A DNA stretch of 64,000 bases from Schistocerca nitens. Its lineage: Eukaryota > Arthropoda > Insecta > Orthoptera > Acrididae. The notes beneath the pieces were generated by a model, which had not been told where the DNA came from, made no database searches, and saw only the letters and a list, made by a program, of their open reading frames with translations. The stretch covers positions 358,341,234 to 358,405,233 of the forward strand of contig NC_064622.1 of the NCBI RefSeq assembly GCF_023898315.1, read 5' to 3'. The stretch's first letter is position 1. Every line of letters starts with the position of its first letter. The translations under genes were made by a program, and so were the position numbers. This document shows positions 12,158 through 23,838 of this stretch, in pieces.

Positions 12158-13753
12158 TTGGACTGTGGCCATTATAATTGCTACACGACGAAAATGACGT
12201 GCTACAGACGCGAAATTTAACCGACAGGAAGAAGGTGCTGTGATATGCAAATGATCAGCTTTTCAGAGCATTCACACAAGGTTGGCGCCGGTGGCGACAC
12301 CTACAACGTGCTGACATGAGGAAAGTTTCCAACCGATTTCTGATACACAAACAGCAGTTGATCGGCGTTGCCTGGTGAAACGTTGTTGCGATGCCCCGTG
12401 TAAGGAGGAGAAATGCGTACCATCGCGTTTCCGACTTTGATAAAGGTCGGATTGTTGACTATCGCGATTGCGGTTTATCGTATCGCGGCATTGCTGCTCT
12501 CGTAGGTCGAGATCCAATGACTGTTAGCAGAATATGGAATCGATGGGTTCAGAGGTTTAATACGGAACGCCGAGCTGGATCCCAACGGCCTCGTATCACT
12601 AGCAAAAAATGGTTCAAATGGCTCTGAGCACTATGGGACTTAACATCTATGGTCATCAGTCCCCTAGAACTTAGAACTACTTAAACCTAACTAACCTAAG
12701 GACATCACACAACACACAGTCATCACGAGGCAAAGAAAATCCCTGACCCCGCCGGTAATCGAACCCGGGAACCCGGGCGCGGGAAGCGAGAACGCTACCG
12801 CACGACCACGAGCTGAGGACTATCACTAGCAGTCGAGATGACAGGCATCCGCATGGCTGTAACGGATCGTGCAGCCACGTCTCGATCCCTGAGTCAACAG
12901 ATGAGGACGTTTGCAAGACAACAACTATCTGCAGGAACAGTTCGACGACGTTTGCAGCAGCATGGACTATCAGCTCGGAGACCGTGGCTGCGGTTACCCT
13001 TGACGCTGCATCACAGACAGGAGCGCCTGCAATGGTGTACTCAACGACGAACCTGGGTGCACGAATGGCAAAACGTTATTTTCTCGGATGAATCCAGGTT
13101 CTGTTTACAGCATCATGATGGTCCCATCCGTGTTTGGCGACATCGCGGTGAACGCACATTGGAAGCGAGTATTCGTCATCGCCATACTCGCGTATCACCC
13201 GGCGTGATGTTATGGGGGTGCCATTGGTTACACGTCTCGGCCACCTCTTGTTCGCATTGACGGCACTTTGAACAGTGGACGTTACATTTCAGATGTGTTA
13301 CGACCCGTTCTTCTACCCTTCATTCGATCCTTCCGAAACCCTACATTTCAGCAGGATAATGCACGACCGCATGTTGCAGGTCCTGTACGGGCCTTTCCCT
13401 GGCCAGAACATTCTCCAGATCTCTCACCAATTGAAAACGTCTGGTCAACGGTGGCCGAGCAACTGGCCCGTCACAATACGCCAGTCACTACTCTTGATGG
13501 ACTGTGGTATCGTGTTGAAGCTGCATGGGCAGCTGTACCTGTACACTCCATCCAAACTCTGTTTGACTCAATGCCCAGGCGTATCAAGGCCGTTATTACG
13601 ACCAGAGGTGGTTGTTCTGGTTGCTAATTTCTCAGGATCTATGCATGAAAATGTAATCACATGTCAGTTCTAGTATAATATATTTGTCCAATGAATACCC
13701 GTTTATCATCTGCATTTCTTCTTGTTGTAGCAGTTTTAATGGCCAGTAGTGTA
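12158..13753 (+). mobile_element. Tc1-like element interrupted by a SINE
   Basis: TA at 12156-12157 and 13754-13755 flanks imperfect TIRs (GGACTGTGGCCATTATAATT on the left; the complement of the right end reads CACTACTGGCCATTAAAACT). The transposase starts at 12391 (MPRVRRRNAYHRVSDFDKGR), a paired-type DNA-binding domain with YRGIAALVGRDPMTVSRIWN. It is cut at codon 71 by the SINE at 12604-12820. It resumes with AATSRSLSQQMRTFARQQLS and IFSDESRFCLQHHDG (first Asp), shifts frame near 13220, then gives FQQDNARPHVAG (second Asp) and HSPDLSPIENVW (Glu), ending at 13626. Only 25 residues separate the second Asp and the Glu, so there is also an internal deletion. The copy is dead. Confidence 0.9.
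12604..12820 (-). repeat. SINE with a variant tRNA head, inserted in a Tc1 transposase
   Basis: A 217-bp insert is bracketed by the duplication TATCACTAGC at 12594-12603 and 12821-12830. The body (AATGGTTCAAATGGCTCTGA onward) is that of the common SINE here. The head differs: the complement reads CGGGTTCGATTACCGGCGGG, a different tRNA-like B-box region. It is thus a body shared with other SINEs joined to another head. Confidence 0.92.
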
Positions 13754-13755
13754 TA

Positions 13756-14359
13756 CATGGCAAGAGCAAGCTATTAATGCTAATTTTCCCCTGGGAGGCA
13801 AGTCAGGGGTTGTAATGTGGACACGAAACGGTTAGTCTATACTGACGGGCGTAGTCCACTTAATGGTGCAGTTAGGACCGTGCAGAAAACATCAGGTCGT
13901 AAAGTCTGTGACGTCTTTGTGGGATGACTGTTCGACAAAGAGCAAAAACACCCAATACACTGATATGTGTACATCTTAAGATGCCACATATAAAAAATAT
14001 CTCCACTTATACCCTTTATACCCATCATAAGCGCTGACCTGTAGTTGAAGGATTAGTGTGGCCTTTGTGTCTTTCCGAGGTGTGTGAAGTAAATGCGAAA
14101 ACGTGAACTATGCCGACGTAACTATCCAAACAGGACCAAAGTGCTGTTACTTTTTTCTGGGCCGCCGAAACACAAATACCTGCAGACATACATCGGACAA
14201 AGAAGAATGTTTATGGGATAACATGTCTGTCGAGAACCACCGTTGTGGAATAGGATGCTGGTGCTTCATAATACATACGTTCCTACACCGCAAATTTGAC
14301 GCAGAAGTTGTGACAACTCCAGTGGGAGACACTCGAAAACCCGCCCTATAGACCTAATC
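13756..14359. other. Unassigned stretch, possibly decayed mariner
   Basis: No clear gene. The right part (about 14140-14359) leads into mariner C-terminal sequence and may be the decayed middle of that element. Confidence 0.3.
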
Positions 14360-14605
14360 TCTCCCATGCGATTATCACCCCTTGGATCCCCCCTACGGTC
14401 GATGAATCCTGTCGGACGAGCGTGTGCATCAGGCAGTTACGGACTTTTTCATGCAGCACGACACGGTGCTTTGCCAAGCGATTATCTTGAACCTGAAGCG
14501 ACGCTAGGATGATTTCCTCAACGCTCACCGTGACTTTGATTGGCATACTGATTATGGACTTTACGGCCTTCGAACAGAAACTTTTTGATCGCCCCTTATA
14601 TTTCG
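14360..14605 (+). pseudogene. mariner transposase C-terminal remnant
   Basis: Plus-strand reading gives QAVTDFFMQHDTVLCQAIIL, then a short block like RR-DDFLNAHRDFDW. This matches the order of the end of mariner transposases (a late helix, then a RW-x-C-x-x-x-x-GDY-like ending). Upstream in the same direction CDYHPLDPPYG resembles the SDFHLFGPLK block. No TIR pair was found. It is a weak but ordered match. Confidence 0.45.
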
Positions 14606-15493
14606 CCGTAGTTTGTTCTTGTTTTCTAAAACTTTATTAAAAGTAATTCGTTACGTGCATTAAAATTGTTTTGGTTAGTTTAATTCAACTCATAGTGCAA
14701 CAGTTTTGTATGTACACTGACGCACCGAACACTGTTGTAAGTATTTTTTTCCTGTAACAAGCGTAAAGCTTTAGTACATAATTCTTTCAAGACTTATCAC
14801 TTACAGTACCTCCATGTGAACCTTTGTGATTATGGAACTAGTAAGTCATTATTTTTGTTCAACATGCACATGTCATAAATTACACAATTCGTTGTGCACG
14901 CGTGAGTTCAAATATCACGATTAACAGTTTAATTAATTATTCTGTTTCTATTCAACAATATAGACCGTGATAACCGGAAGCTAATTAAATCCTAATGTGA
15001 TCTGCACAAACAATATTAATTATTAATTAATTACAATTTTAACATTATCATGATGAGGAAGGCATTACTGTAACTTACGACAGTGAACTGAACAAGCCGC
15101 CCACTTTGATTCGTATTGCTTGCGAGACAATACCTTGTTTCTGACCCATTCAACTAAGCGGAATACGTTAGAAGGTACTTAACGTATTATTCTCTAATTA
15201 GACTCATAAGACAGTTCTTATTGGACTTTTTAAATATGTTGCACTGTGATAACGAAATAAATGTGACAAAATTAGAGCAGTTTCTCAAAATTATTCTTTT
15301 GTTACCACTTGTACAGATTGCTGCGTAAGTAGTTTATGTTACGAAACAGAACTTAGCACGTTACATTGAATTTTCTATCACATACTAACATTTTCAATAC
15401 CTATGCAACTTAAAATAATATAAATATGTCAAAACACAGTAATATACAAACAATAGAAAATTGTGGTACCTTTGTACATGTATGCTGTATATA
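14606..15493. other. AT-rich stretch, nothing recognised
   Basis: Low-GC sequence without open frames or repeat signatures I can name. Confidence 0.4.
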
Positions 15494-15665
15494 TGAAGAC
15501 CGAAGTGACGAATGAAAATTTGTACCTAGGCCGGGATTCGAACCCTGGTCTCCCGCTCACTAGGCAGATGTACCAACCATTACGCCACTGTGGCGCAATG
15601 GCTTTGCACGTCTGCATGGACTATCCCAGCGTGCGTCCCGCTTTAATCCAAATTCCCTTTCACCC
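15494..15665 (-). repeat. tRNA-derived SINE-like repeat, copy 1
   Basis: The complement holds an A-box-like block (CAGTGGCGTAATGGTTGG) and a B-box (AGGGTTCGAATCCCGG) at tRNA spacing. A related copy in the same orientation lies at 15853-16025. The flanking body (GACCGAAGTGACGAATGAAA) is shared between the two copies. Confidence 0.75.
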
Positions 15666-15852
15666 ATCAGCCTCTTCGTATTGCTCCTAAGCTCGAACAG
15701 CATTGCAGAGGCTCAACTGTACTGGAGTAGCACCTCAGCATGGAACGAAACGGGGGATCCTGCCTGAAACCCAGGCACAGGCTCTTTAATCAAATGAAAC
15801 TACATTGTTTTAGAGAATTTTCAAGTCTCAAACATCTATGATGTATGCATGC

Positions 15853-16025
15853 AGACTGAAGCGACAAATGAGAACTTGTATCAAGGCCGGGATTCGAATC
15901 CGAGTCTCTTGTTCACTAGGCAGATGAGCTAACCCATACGCCACCTTGGCACAGTGGCTTTGCACAACGGCACGTACTACTCTAGAAAGCCTCCCGCCTC
16001 AATCCAGATTCTTTGTACATAGTTA
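15853..16025 (-). repeat. tRNA-derived SINE-like repeat, copy 2
   Basis: The second, diverged copy of the repeat at 15494-15665. It shares GACTGAAGCGACAAATGAGA at one end, the GGGATTCGAATCC B-box complement, and the CACTAGGCAGATGAGCTAAC region. The two copies are about 190 bp apart in direct orientation. Confidence 0.75.
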
Positions 16026-16103
16026 CCCTCTGATTTCTTTGCATTAATTTTTAACGTGTACCCAGTTTTGAAACAGTTAACTTGTGAAGGAAAATTCTTT
16101 CAA

Positions 16104-16238
16104 CCGGATGGCGGTGTCAAAATACCGCAACGTTTCGACGCGTATCACACTCATTATTTGCCGGTGAAATCACATCACCTGAAGATAATGAGTATGACAC
16201 TGTTTGAAACGTCGCAGTATTTTAACACTGTCACCCGG
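16104..16238. repeat. Short foldback (inverted repeat hairpin)
   Basis: The two halves are inverted copies of about 65 bp. The left arm begins CCGGATGGCGGTGTCAAAAT; the complement of the right arm begins CCGGGTGACAGTGTTAAAAT and continues to match through CGTTTC and ACTCATTAT. The loop is only a few bases. It has no coding content and looks like a foldback-type miniature element. Confidence 0.8.
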
Positions 16239-17554
16239 CTGAAAACACGAGAGTTCATCATCAATAGACACATGGTATCAGAATCTCTACTTTGCGGAAT
16301 ATCGCGATCAACAGTCTCCCTAACTTAAAAAATATCAGCAAAATCAAGCGCACTGCGCGGACGAAATCTTAGAAGTCCCGCCGATTTTCTGATACAAAAT
16401 AAATATTTTTTTTAAAAAAAAGAGCAAAAATATGAAAACCAGCAACACTGCAGAGAAATATACGTCAGACTGTGCCCGGCAAGTGCCGCCGCAGCAGCCA
16501 TTAGCATTACATCGCTGGTCAAAATTGAGTTCAGTATCCTCTTGACTTCAAAGTATCTATGCAGCAAGCGTGCACAACTGCTAACAGAATAGCTTGGTTT
16601 TGACAATTGTTTTACGAGAAATAATCATAAAGTTCTAATTACCACCGCTAGAAATATGTGAACGAATTCTGGGCGTATTACTTCATCCCATAGCCAAAGC
16701 AATACGGCAGGCACTGGAAACACTTGAATTCCCCACTGGAGATAAATACGAAAACCCAGCAGTCATCGGGCAAGGGAAATATTTTGACGAGGTACAGGAG
16801 CCTTTGAAGACGAAGCGTCGTGGGTAGTAGTACAAGGGGATGTTTTCAGTGCCCAACTTAACATGTGCAGGACACAATAACATATGCTGCTTCTTTGGGG
16901 TATCAAAACCTGACGCTGCCATGCGTACTTTTCTTACATGGCACACTGTGACTTCCCTCTCTTTCTTCGGATGAAGAAACCATTGCATGGCAAGCTTTTC
17001 CAGAATGATTTCTGAAATGGAACGTTTCCTCGACAGTCTAAATACGGACTTCTACAGCTAAAGTTTCCACAAAATCATTCATCATTAGAGAAAATGTGAC
17101 GCATTGGAGAGTGAAAATGCAGAGTAGGTCTAACCCGTTCTATTAGTCTTATGGTCGCAGCGTGATTTCTTTGAGACTTCATGATCCTCGTGTTGTTGTC
17201 GTATTTGTTTCGCCACCACAGTAAAATGCTACCTAAGTTTAATTAAGGACAGAATAATATGTTAAGCACCTGTACATGGGTTTTAGGGCTAGAAAAACAT
17301 TGTGCTTTAAGGATGAAAGTAACTTTCGCATTATGTGTCATTGCCACGTAACATAGTTCGAAAAACTTGGACCATACATAGAACGAACTGCTACGGTGTG
17401 GAACAGGAGGTAACTGAGAGAAATACACTATGAGACGAACGGAAATGGCACCTTTAGGCCTACTCAAAGACGACAAATACACCGAAGTCACCCCTACTAA
17501 TCATGGGCCCCTGGACATTACAAAAGGCGGGACGCAGTTCTTAATAGAACCACC
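16239..17554. other. Nothing recognised
   Basis: The minus-strand open frame at 16683-16988 has no resemblance I can name. No TIR, SINE head or LINE motif was seen. Confidence 0.35.
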
Positions 17555-17838
17555 ACGGACGGCGATGCATGACCTGCAACGCGCCCCCATGTTGGCCACA
17601 AGTTTAGTCATGAGTTCTCATGGGAGGTCGTTCCATTCCTCCGTCAGAGGGATTGACAACTACCGGATGGTCGTCGGTGCACGTTGTCGTGCTGGAATAC
17701 TTGTGTGCAACGCATCGCACACGTGCTCAGTGGGATTAAATTAGGGGAACGGGCAGGACAGTCCATTCGCCGAATATATTCTCGTTCCAAAAGCTGCTCC
17801 ATCAGTGCAGTTCGATGCGATCTCTCGTTGTCATCCAT
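17555..17838 (-). pseudogene. Tc1/IS630-type transposase remnant
   Basis: The minus strand reads HRTALMEQLLEREYIRRMDC followed directly by PARSPNLIP. This corresponds to the segment between the second Asp and the catalytic Glu in Tc1-type transposases (RRMDWPARSPDLNPIEH). The expected Glu region is altered to LSTCAMRC. A related remnant lies on the other strand at 19305-19625. Confidence 0.6.
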
Positions 17839-18244
17839 AAAAAATTGGCCAAGTGCGAGTAGGGTTTCGTACAGACTTAATTGTGTGTATACATAGTAGA
17901 TCCGTCTTGGGAATCGAGAATCTCAACGATTTTTTCCTGTTGTCATTATCGATACTCGCGAGATATGGGTACCGGGAATTTCAAGAACGTATAAAAATCC
18001 GTATTTCAGTTCCTCGTATTATCCCGGACATACAGAAAGAAGGAAGCAGGGAACTTCAACTCATATATATGCAGAAAGACACAATGTAGCAAAACATTTT
18101 TATTTACTTCCTAAAACATGACTAAGACTTATATTTTATGTTTGCATGCAATAATTTTCGTCTATTATTCTTTTGACGGACAATGAATGCGATGTAATTC
18201 CAGTGGGAAAAGATAGCTTTATGTGATCTAGTTACAATTTAGTA
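17839..18244. other. Nothing recognised
   Basis: AT-rich sequence leading into the tandem repeat. Confidence 0.35.
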
Positions 18245-18880
18245 AGTTTTAGATTTTTTGCATTACCTGTACTGTGAAACGTTGCTTCTTGTCGAATTTC
18301 ATTGTTCTAGCTCAAAGGGAAGTATCCTACACGTTTTGATGAGTGAGTTCTCGAGTATCAAAACACGTGACATAAGTGGTCATATCTTTTAACTCCATTG
18401 ACTTTGAAGCTTGCAATTTTTACATAGGTAAGGGACTATAGACTTTAGTACGTGACATATATTTGAACTTGATACGGCGACCAGGTAAAGGGTCTTAACA
18501 AACGTACAGACAGACAGATGGAGAAAAAAAATTGACAGAAAATATATTTTTCTTATATATAATTACAGATCAACAATTTACGGATTTTTCCCTTTACTTG
18601 TACTGTGAAATCTTGCTTCTCGCTAGATTTCATGATTCTAGGTCCATGAGTCCTATAGATTTTGATAAGTGAGTTTGTGAGTATCAAAATATATGACATA
18701 AATCGCCGTATCTTTTGATTGAAGTGACTTAAAATTTTTAGGCCCTTAAGGGACCATGGACATGAACAAATATGTGACATAAATTTGGAATTGATACACG
18801 TGCTCATTCCTGAGAAAAATGATTCTGAACAGTCGGACGTACAGAGAGACGGATTCTATAATTACAGATCGAGACACGGT
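18245..18880. repeat. Two diverged tandem copies of a ~0.3-kb repeat
   Basis: Copy 1 (about 18245-18570) and copy 2 (about 18575-18880) share the same blocks in order: TTGTACTGTGAAA or the close variant CTGTACTGTGAAA; GTTTTGAT or ATTTTGAT followed by AGTGAGTT; GAGTATCAAAA; GACATAA; ATCTTTT; GGACAT- or GTGACAT-type blocks; and CGTACAGA then AATTACAGATC. No coding potential was seen. It may be a satellite-like or transposon-derived unit. Confidence 0.7.
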
Positions 18881-19304
18881 ACCCTAAAAAGACAGTGTAG
18901 ACTGAAAGCCCTGAAAAGGCGCACATGGGAAAGGAGTACAGCGTCACAATAAAGCTGACCTATCAGTATATTGTGTCCATAGATTTGGAGGTCAGTACAC
19001 CTGTGTAACATTATGCCTCCCTACACCATAAAATGAGGGCCATCAAAACGATCATGTTCGGTAACGTTGCTGGCTGCATTACATACCCTCATACGGCGAG
19101 TGATGGAAACACGTAATGCACCCTAGAATATTGTTTAACACAATCGTTTCGATGATCCAGGTGTTGTGGGGTGTGGGGCATGTTGCATGTAAGTGTGATC
19201 TCCAAATCTTTGAACACAGAACGGTTACTGCTCAACGGTATCGTGACACTGTACTGCTTCCCCGTGTGTGACTTTTCAGGGGTGCATTCGGTCTTGACTT
19301 CAGT

Positions 19305-19625
19305 TTTATCGACGACAGAGCGCGACCGCATCGAACTGCGCAGGCGAATGAGCTCTTCCAACGAGACGATATTCGCTGAATGGACTGGTCTGCACCCCCC
19401 CCCCCTCGCCCCCCCTCCCTCCCCCACTTCGACTTAAATTCCATCGACCACTTGTGGAATGCGTTGGGGAGGCCTACTTCAGCACGTCCACTTGCAGCAC
19501 CGTCAATCCAGCAGTTTTCGACCTCTTAGATGGAGGAATTGGACGCTCTACCACAAGAACTCGTTACCAACCTTGTGGCCACCATGGGAGCACAAACCTA
19601 TTAAACACGATGTCCCGCCTTTTCA
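19305..19625 (+). pseudogene. Tc1/IS630-type transposase remnant
   Basis: In one frame the plus strand gives ARPHRTAQANELFQRDDIR, a stop, then MDWSAP. After a C-rich interruption (19394-19425) a further frame gives DLNSIDHLWNALGRP, the block around the third catalytic residue (Asp where Glu is usual), then MEELDALPQELVTNLVATMG. The C-rich run replaces the expected RSPDLNP codons. It is a clearly dead relative of 17555-17838. Confidence 0.65.
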
Positions 19626-19752
19626 TCATAAATCCCTGTGACTTGACTGTAATTCTTGTCTTTCTGTTCGTCTCATTGTATTTCAGTTACCTTCTGTATT
19701 ACACTGTAGCAATTGCTTCTATGTATGGTCTAAGTTACTTCGAGCTACTTTA

Positions 19753-21041
19753 CGAGGGTCGTCCACAAAGAAAGTTCCGTTTCTATTTCTATCCGCGGCA
19801 GCGCTACGATCGCAGTTCCGAGCATGCGCGACAGTTACTCTGACTCAAGGAGAAGACATGAACGCCGTTTTCAGATCACTCCTGCCGACGTGCGGTTTGC
19901 AGTGCTTCCTTATAATGTCAGCCATAATTTAAAATGCCGCCGCGTGTGAAATCAGATCTGTGATTCGTTTTCTAAATGCAAAGAAAGTTAAACCAAAGCA
20001 AATTCATCAGCAAGTCTGCGAGGTTTACGGACAAAATGCTGTAAGTGATTCAGTGGTTAGAAGATGGGTCAGATTGTTCGATGAAGGACAAGATCAAGTG
20101 CAGGATGAAGAACGAAGTGGACACCCGTCTGTGGTTATTGATGAACTGGTTCACTCAACTGAAGAGAAGATTAAGCACAACCGTAAGTTTACACTTACTG
20201 CCCTTGCTATGGATGTTCCGCAAATCTCACGATCACTAATTCATGACATTGTTTCTGAAAAACCGAAATTTGGAAAACTTTTCTCACGTTGGGTACCCAA
20301 AATTCTTACTGAACAACACAAAAAACAACGGATGGGCAGTGTACTTCAGTTTCTCACACGCCACAATGAAGAAGGCGATGGTTTTCTTTCTAGGATAGTC
20401 ACGGAGGATGAAATTTGGGGATTGTACGACACCCCTGAAACAAAACGCAATCAGTGGAATGGAGGCATACTTCATCCCCAACCAAGGTTAAGCCAGAGCA
20501 AATCTTGACACCTCGAAAAGTCATGCGCACCGTTTTTGGGGCAGAAATGGCATTTTGCTGATTGATTTCTTATCACGAGGCCAAACAATCAATGCACATG
20601 GTTACTGCGAGACCATTAAGGAATTGCGCCGTGCAATACAGGACAAACGCCGAGGATTACTTTCAAAATGTGTTGTTTTTTTCTGCGATAATTCCCGACC
20701 TCTCACGGCAAATGTGACCATACAGCTCTAATGGGAATTTCACTGGGACGCATTTGATCATCCTTCATACAGCCTGGACCTCGCTCCTAGCGACGTTCAT
20801 CTCTTCTTACAACTAAAATCAGTCCTTGGTGGTCAACGGCGATGACGAACTGAAAGAACATGTTACCACATGGTTGAATACACAGGCAGCAACCTCCTAT
20901 GACAAGTGCCTACAAAATTTCGGAAGCTAGGTATAAAAGGAGTTTAGCAGTTGTAGATTTTTGTACAATAAATATTTTTTCTGTATCTGTACACGTTTGT
21001 TTTATATAACCAAACGGAACTTACTTTGTGGACATACTTCG
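19753..21041 (+). mobile_element. mariner element, 1.29 kb, nearly open transposase N-half
   Basis: TA at 19751-19752 and 21042-21043 flanks imperfect TIRs (CGAGGGTCGTCCACAAAGAA on the left; the complement of the right end reads CGAAGTATGTCCACAAAGTA). Bases 19960-20508 encode 182 residues without a stop: VIRFLNAKKVKPKQIHQQVC (paired-type helix-turn-helix), FGKLFSRWVPKILTEQHKKQ, then RIVTEDEIWGLYDTPETKR at the first catalytic Asp. The frame breaks at 20508. Later frames give FFCDNSRPLTANVT (second Asp, near 20680) and HPSYSLDLAPSDVHLF (third, near 20760). The element ends only 142 bp before the splice acceptor of the GPCR exon at 21184. Confidence 0.9.
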
Positions 21042-21183
21042 TATTTGGCAGTGACACATCATGCAAAAGGTACAGTAGTGTAAGAACCGCGTTCCCGATC
21101 GCTGAAGGCTGATGTTCGTACCTTTACACGTAACGACTGTAGTGTTAGTACCCGCAGATACTTTGATGACTGTGCTGTGGCAG

Positions 21184-21373
21184 GGCGCGAGGCGACGCTG
21201 CTGTTCTTCTACGGGCCGGTGGCTGTGTTGCTGCTGGGGAACCTCTCCCTCTTCACCTACACCGCCGTCAAGATCGTCTCTGCTCACAAGGAGACGCAGA
21301 TACTCAACATGGTGGACGGGCGGCGCCGCGGCAAGTCCAGCGGACACAGCGTCTACCGCAAGGAACGCCAGAG
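21184..21373 (+). CDS. Methuselah-like GPCR, exon with TM5 and third intracellular loop
   Basis: This 190-bp internal exon follows an AG acceptor at 21182-21183 and ends at a GTGAGC donor (GT at 21374-21375). Its reading frame gives GREATLLFFYGPVAVLLLGN followed by LSLFTYTAVKIVSAHKETQ, a hydrophobic TM5 with the FYGP block typical of methuselah-family receptors. A basic loop follows (RRRGKSSGHSVYRKERQR). It starts with two bases that complete a codon and ends with two bases (AG) of the next; the exon at 30747 supplies the third. Codon use is GC-rich, unlike the surroundings. The acceptor has a poor pyrimidine tract, so the exact 5' edge is slightly uncertain. Methuselah receptors sit in the plasma membrane and couple to G proteins; the ligand here is unknown. 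Upstream exons must lie left of the window. Confidence 0.85.
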
Positions 21374-21660
21374 GTGAGCTTCCGCCTCCCTACAGTACCG
21401 TTTGAAGTATTCAGCATCTCACAGAGAGCTGGCTGGACGGCTGTCGCCAGCAAGGCACCAATGGCAGTTGTGGTGGCAGTGTTGCCTCGCGCTGTGTTGC
21501 CACTTTTGCTGCGCAAAGCAAGGTGCCTCCTTATTCTCGACTAGGAAACGTTTCCTGATGCGAAAATTACATTTATTTTAGGGAAACACCTAATTCCAGC
21601 CCCAATTGGAATTAAGAACAGATTTTTCACACTCTTGGGCACATTATGGAGGTTTACACT
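21374..21660 (+). other. Start of the 9.4-kb intron
   Basis: Intronic sequence after the GTGAGC donor. No feature was recognised before the SINE at 21672. Confidence 0.6.
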
Positions 21661-21671
21661 ACTGACAAGTT

Positions 21672-21862
21672 CAAATGTGTGTGAAATCCTATGGGACCAA
21701 ACTTCTGAGGTCATCAGTCCCTAGACTTACACACTAATTAAACTAATTTATGCTAAGAACAACACACACACCCATACCCGAGGGAGGACTCGAACCTCCG
21801 GCGGGAGGGGCCGCGCAATCAATGACATGGCGCTTCTAACGGTACAGCCACTCTGTGCGACT
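21672..21862 (-). repeat. tRNA-derived SINE (second body type)
   Basis: A 191-bp insert is flanked by ACTGACAAGTT at 21661-21671 and ACCGACAAGTT at 21863-21873 (one mismatch). The complement holds the B-box GGAGGTTCGAGTCCTCCCTC. The body shares TAGGGACTGATGACCTCAG with the common SINE but otherwise resembles the copy at 43364-43575. Confidence 0.88.
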
Positions 21863-21873
21863 ACCGACAAGTT

Positions 21874-22502
21874 TTACGTTAGTTTTGTAGGAGATAGAAA
21901 CAGCAAAATACTGTACTAACAGATTTCCAAAAAAAAATCATCTTCTACATGGCAAACACAGTGAGATACGAAACTCGGGAATCATTCGTTGCTGAGGAGG
22001 TAATTTTGTAATCCAATGAAAACAAAACATGTTTCGGTGATAAGTATTTTATATCGGGTGCCACAGCCACAGATTTATGAAAATATACTAGCTGACAAAC
22101 TTGGCATTATGCAGGTATTTATTTTGCCAATTTTTTATTAGAAACGAAAACATAAATGGCCAGTAAAACTTTCATCCATTATGGATTACGATCACTGCGA
22201 CTGGGATGAATAAATCTTTCTTGAAATAACTGCAACCAGTCGCCTTTTGTTTCGTTCTTCAATTTTTACTATCCCATTACCGCTTTCGAACCGCCTAGCG
22301 AGTCATCATCAGATGTTACACTTTTATTGATTGTCTGCAGCTGTGTGGGAGTCGTGCAACTGTGGCAAGATATGTGATCAGAACATGCAAGCACTGAGTT
22401 AGGCGATAATTATTCACATTATAAGATAGATTTTGTTGTGTTACTAGCAGTGAATAGTATCCGTTGGTTGGTTCTTAGTGCACACAGTATTCCAGTAAAC
22501 AT
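21874..22502 (+). other. Intronic stretch, nothing recognised
   Basis: No family resemblance was seen. The block near 22190-22330 looks like dispersed repeat but could not be assigned. Confidence 0.35.
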
Positions 22503-22618
22503 AAAAAAAATGATTCAAATGGCTCTAAGCACTATGGGGCTTAACATCAGAGGTCATCAGTCTCCTAGACTTAGAACTACTTAAACCTAACTAACCTAAG
22601 GACACATCCATGCCCGTG
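22503..22618 (-). repeat. Truncated common SINE
   Basis: It begins with an A-run and ATTCAAATGGCTCTAAGCAC, continues through ACTTAGAACTACTTAAACCT, and stops at CATCCATGCCCGTGG, before the tRNA-like head. The pol III promoter is therefore missing. Confidence 0.85.
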
Positions 22619-23692
22619 GAAAACATAATGAATGTTTTCCAATGACGTTAATTTTACTGCACTTCACACCCTTAGCCACAGGTCCGAAAACGAAACAAAT
22701 TTGATTAAAAAGTGAACACTGTAGATATGTCTTTAAAATCTACAGAAGCATGAATTCTGTAAGCTTTACATAAAACATTAAAGCTAGTGATTTCCTTTGT
22801 TGTTTAACTTAAAGTCTATGAACTAAAAGATAAAAACAAATATATGTACTGAAAACACATGGCGCAAATCCTGTCGCTCTTTTAAAAAAACTTCACACAA
22901 AAATACTGGAGGACCTGCAATGAGAAAAAGGATTTGGGGAGGGAACTGTATAAAAAATTTTGTGGGTCCGTTGGGAAGCAGCTATGGAGATGAAGATAGG
23001 TGTTGGTGTGTACAGTGGAAAGACGGAAAGTGGGGAGGAGTCTGGCAGCTGAGCAGGTCCATGGTATCATGAAGAGAAGGAATGGGGAGAGATTGGGAGG
23101 GAAGAGATAGAAGGGATCACTGGTGTGGAGTGGGATAGGTGGGAAGGTGTTATAACCGATAGGAAGGATCAATATCAGGGCGAATTTCAATGTCTCATAG
23201 AGGGAGTTGATTGAAATTTCTTTGGAATAGGATATGGAGTGTGTGTAGATGTCGGGACAGTGGGATGTGCTGGTAAAGGCATGGCTGCACATCAGAACTG
23301 GTGATCACAGTAGAAGTAATGAGGTCATTGTCTAGTTTTCAGTTAGTGCAGGACATGTGGTGTCCATTAAAGGCGAGGAGGGGTGGGAACTTGATGAGAT
23401 GCAGAAGAATCTAGAGGAAAGGTAAATGGGTGTGGAAAGCAAAGAAGAATGCATGATGTTCACGGATAGTGACTAACTGTTAGAACTTAGACAGGGCATA
23501 TACATGGTACAGTCTTACCCTAAAACCTGGGAGCCGGCCAGCCACTGCAAAGACTGATTCCGACTTGTTCACATAGTGCACCAAGGAAACTGCGCACCTG
23601 TCACAACTATAAGACCGGCCATCTGCACGATCTGGAAACAATGTAGGATGTGGAACTTCTGGAGGAGGCGTTGTTTTCCACTCGTTCTCTGC
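22619..23692 (+). other. Intronic stretch with purine-rich block
   Basis: From about 22880 to 23440 the plus strand is strongly purine-rich (GGAGGG, GAAGAGA runs). This gives long proline/serine-rich shadow frames on the minus strand that are not believable proteins. Otherwise nothing was recognised. Confidence 0.4.
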
Positions 23693-23838
23693 CAACAGAG
23701 GTAGATCGAATCATTCATATTGTGTGGAGGACAAGAGCCTATGGGCAACTCACGTCAGAAAAGAATTTTCTTGTTTCAAAAAGATCGTTCTGGCATGTAT
23801 AATTTTCCGTATTCAGGAAGCCTCGATAATTAACATAT
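23693..23838 (+). repeat. Dispersed repeat, copy 1 (pair with 28461-28603)
   Basis: It shares GGGCAACTCACGTCAG, AAGATCGTTCTGGCATG and ATTTTCC-type blocks, in the same order and orientation, with 28461-28603. Its nature is unknown. Confidence 0.7.

Noticed and set aside
1-21183. Earlier exons of the GPCR (ectodomain, TM1-4)
   Set aside because: I looked for open stretches with hydrophobic TM segments or a cysteine-rich ectodomain ending in phase 1 at a GT donor and found none. They are presumed left of the window.
22882-23292. 136-residue minus-strand open frame
   Set aside because: It is a product of the purine-rich block; no domain resemblance, and rich in Pro/Leu/Ser.
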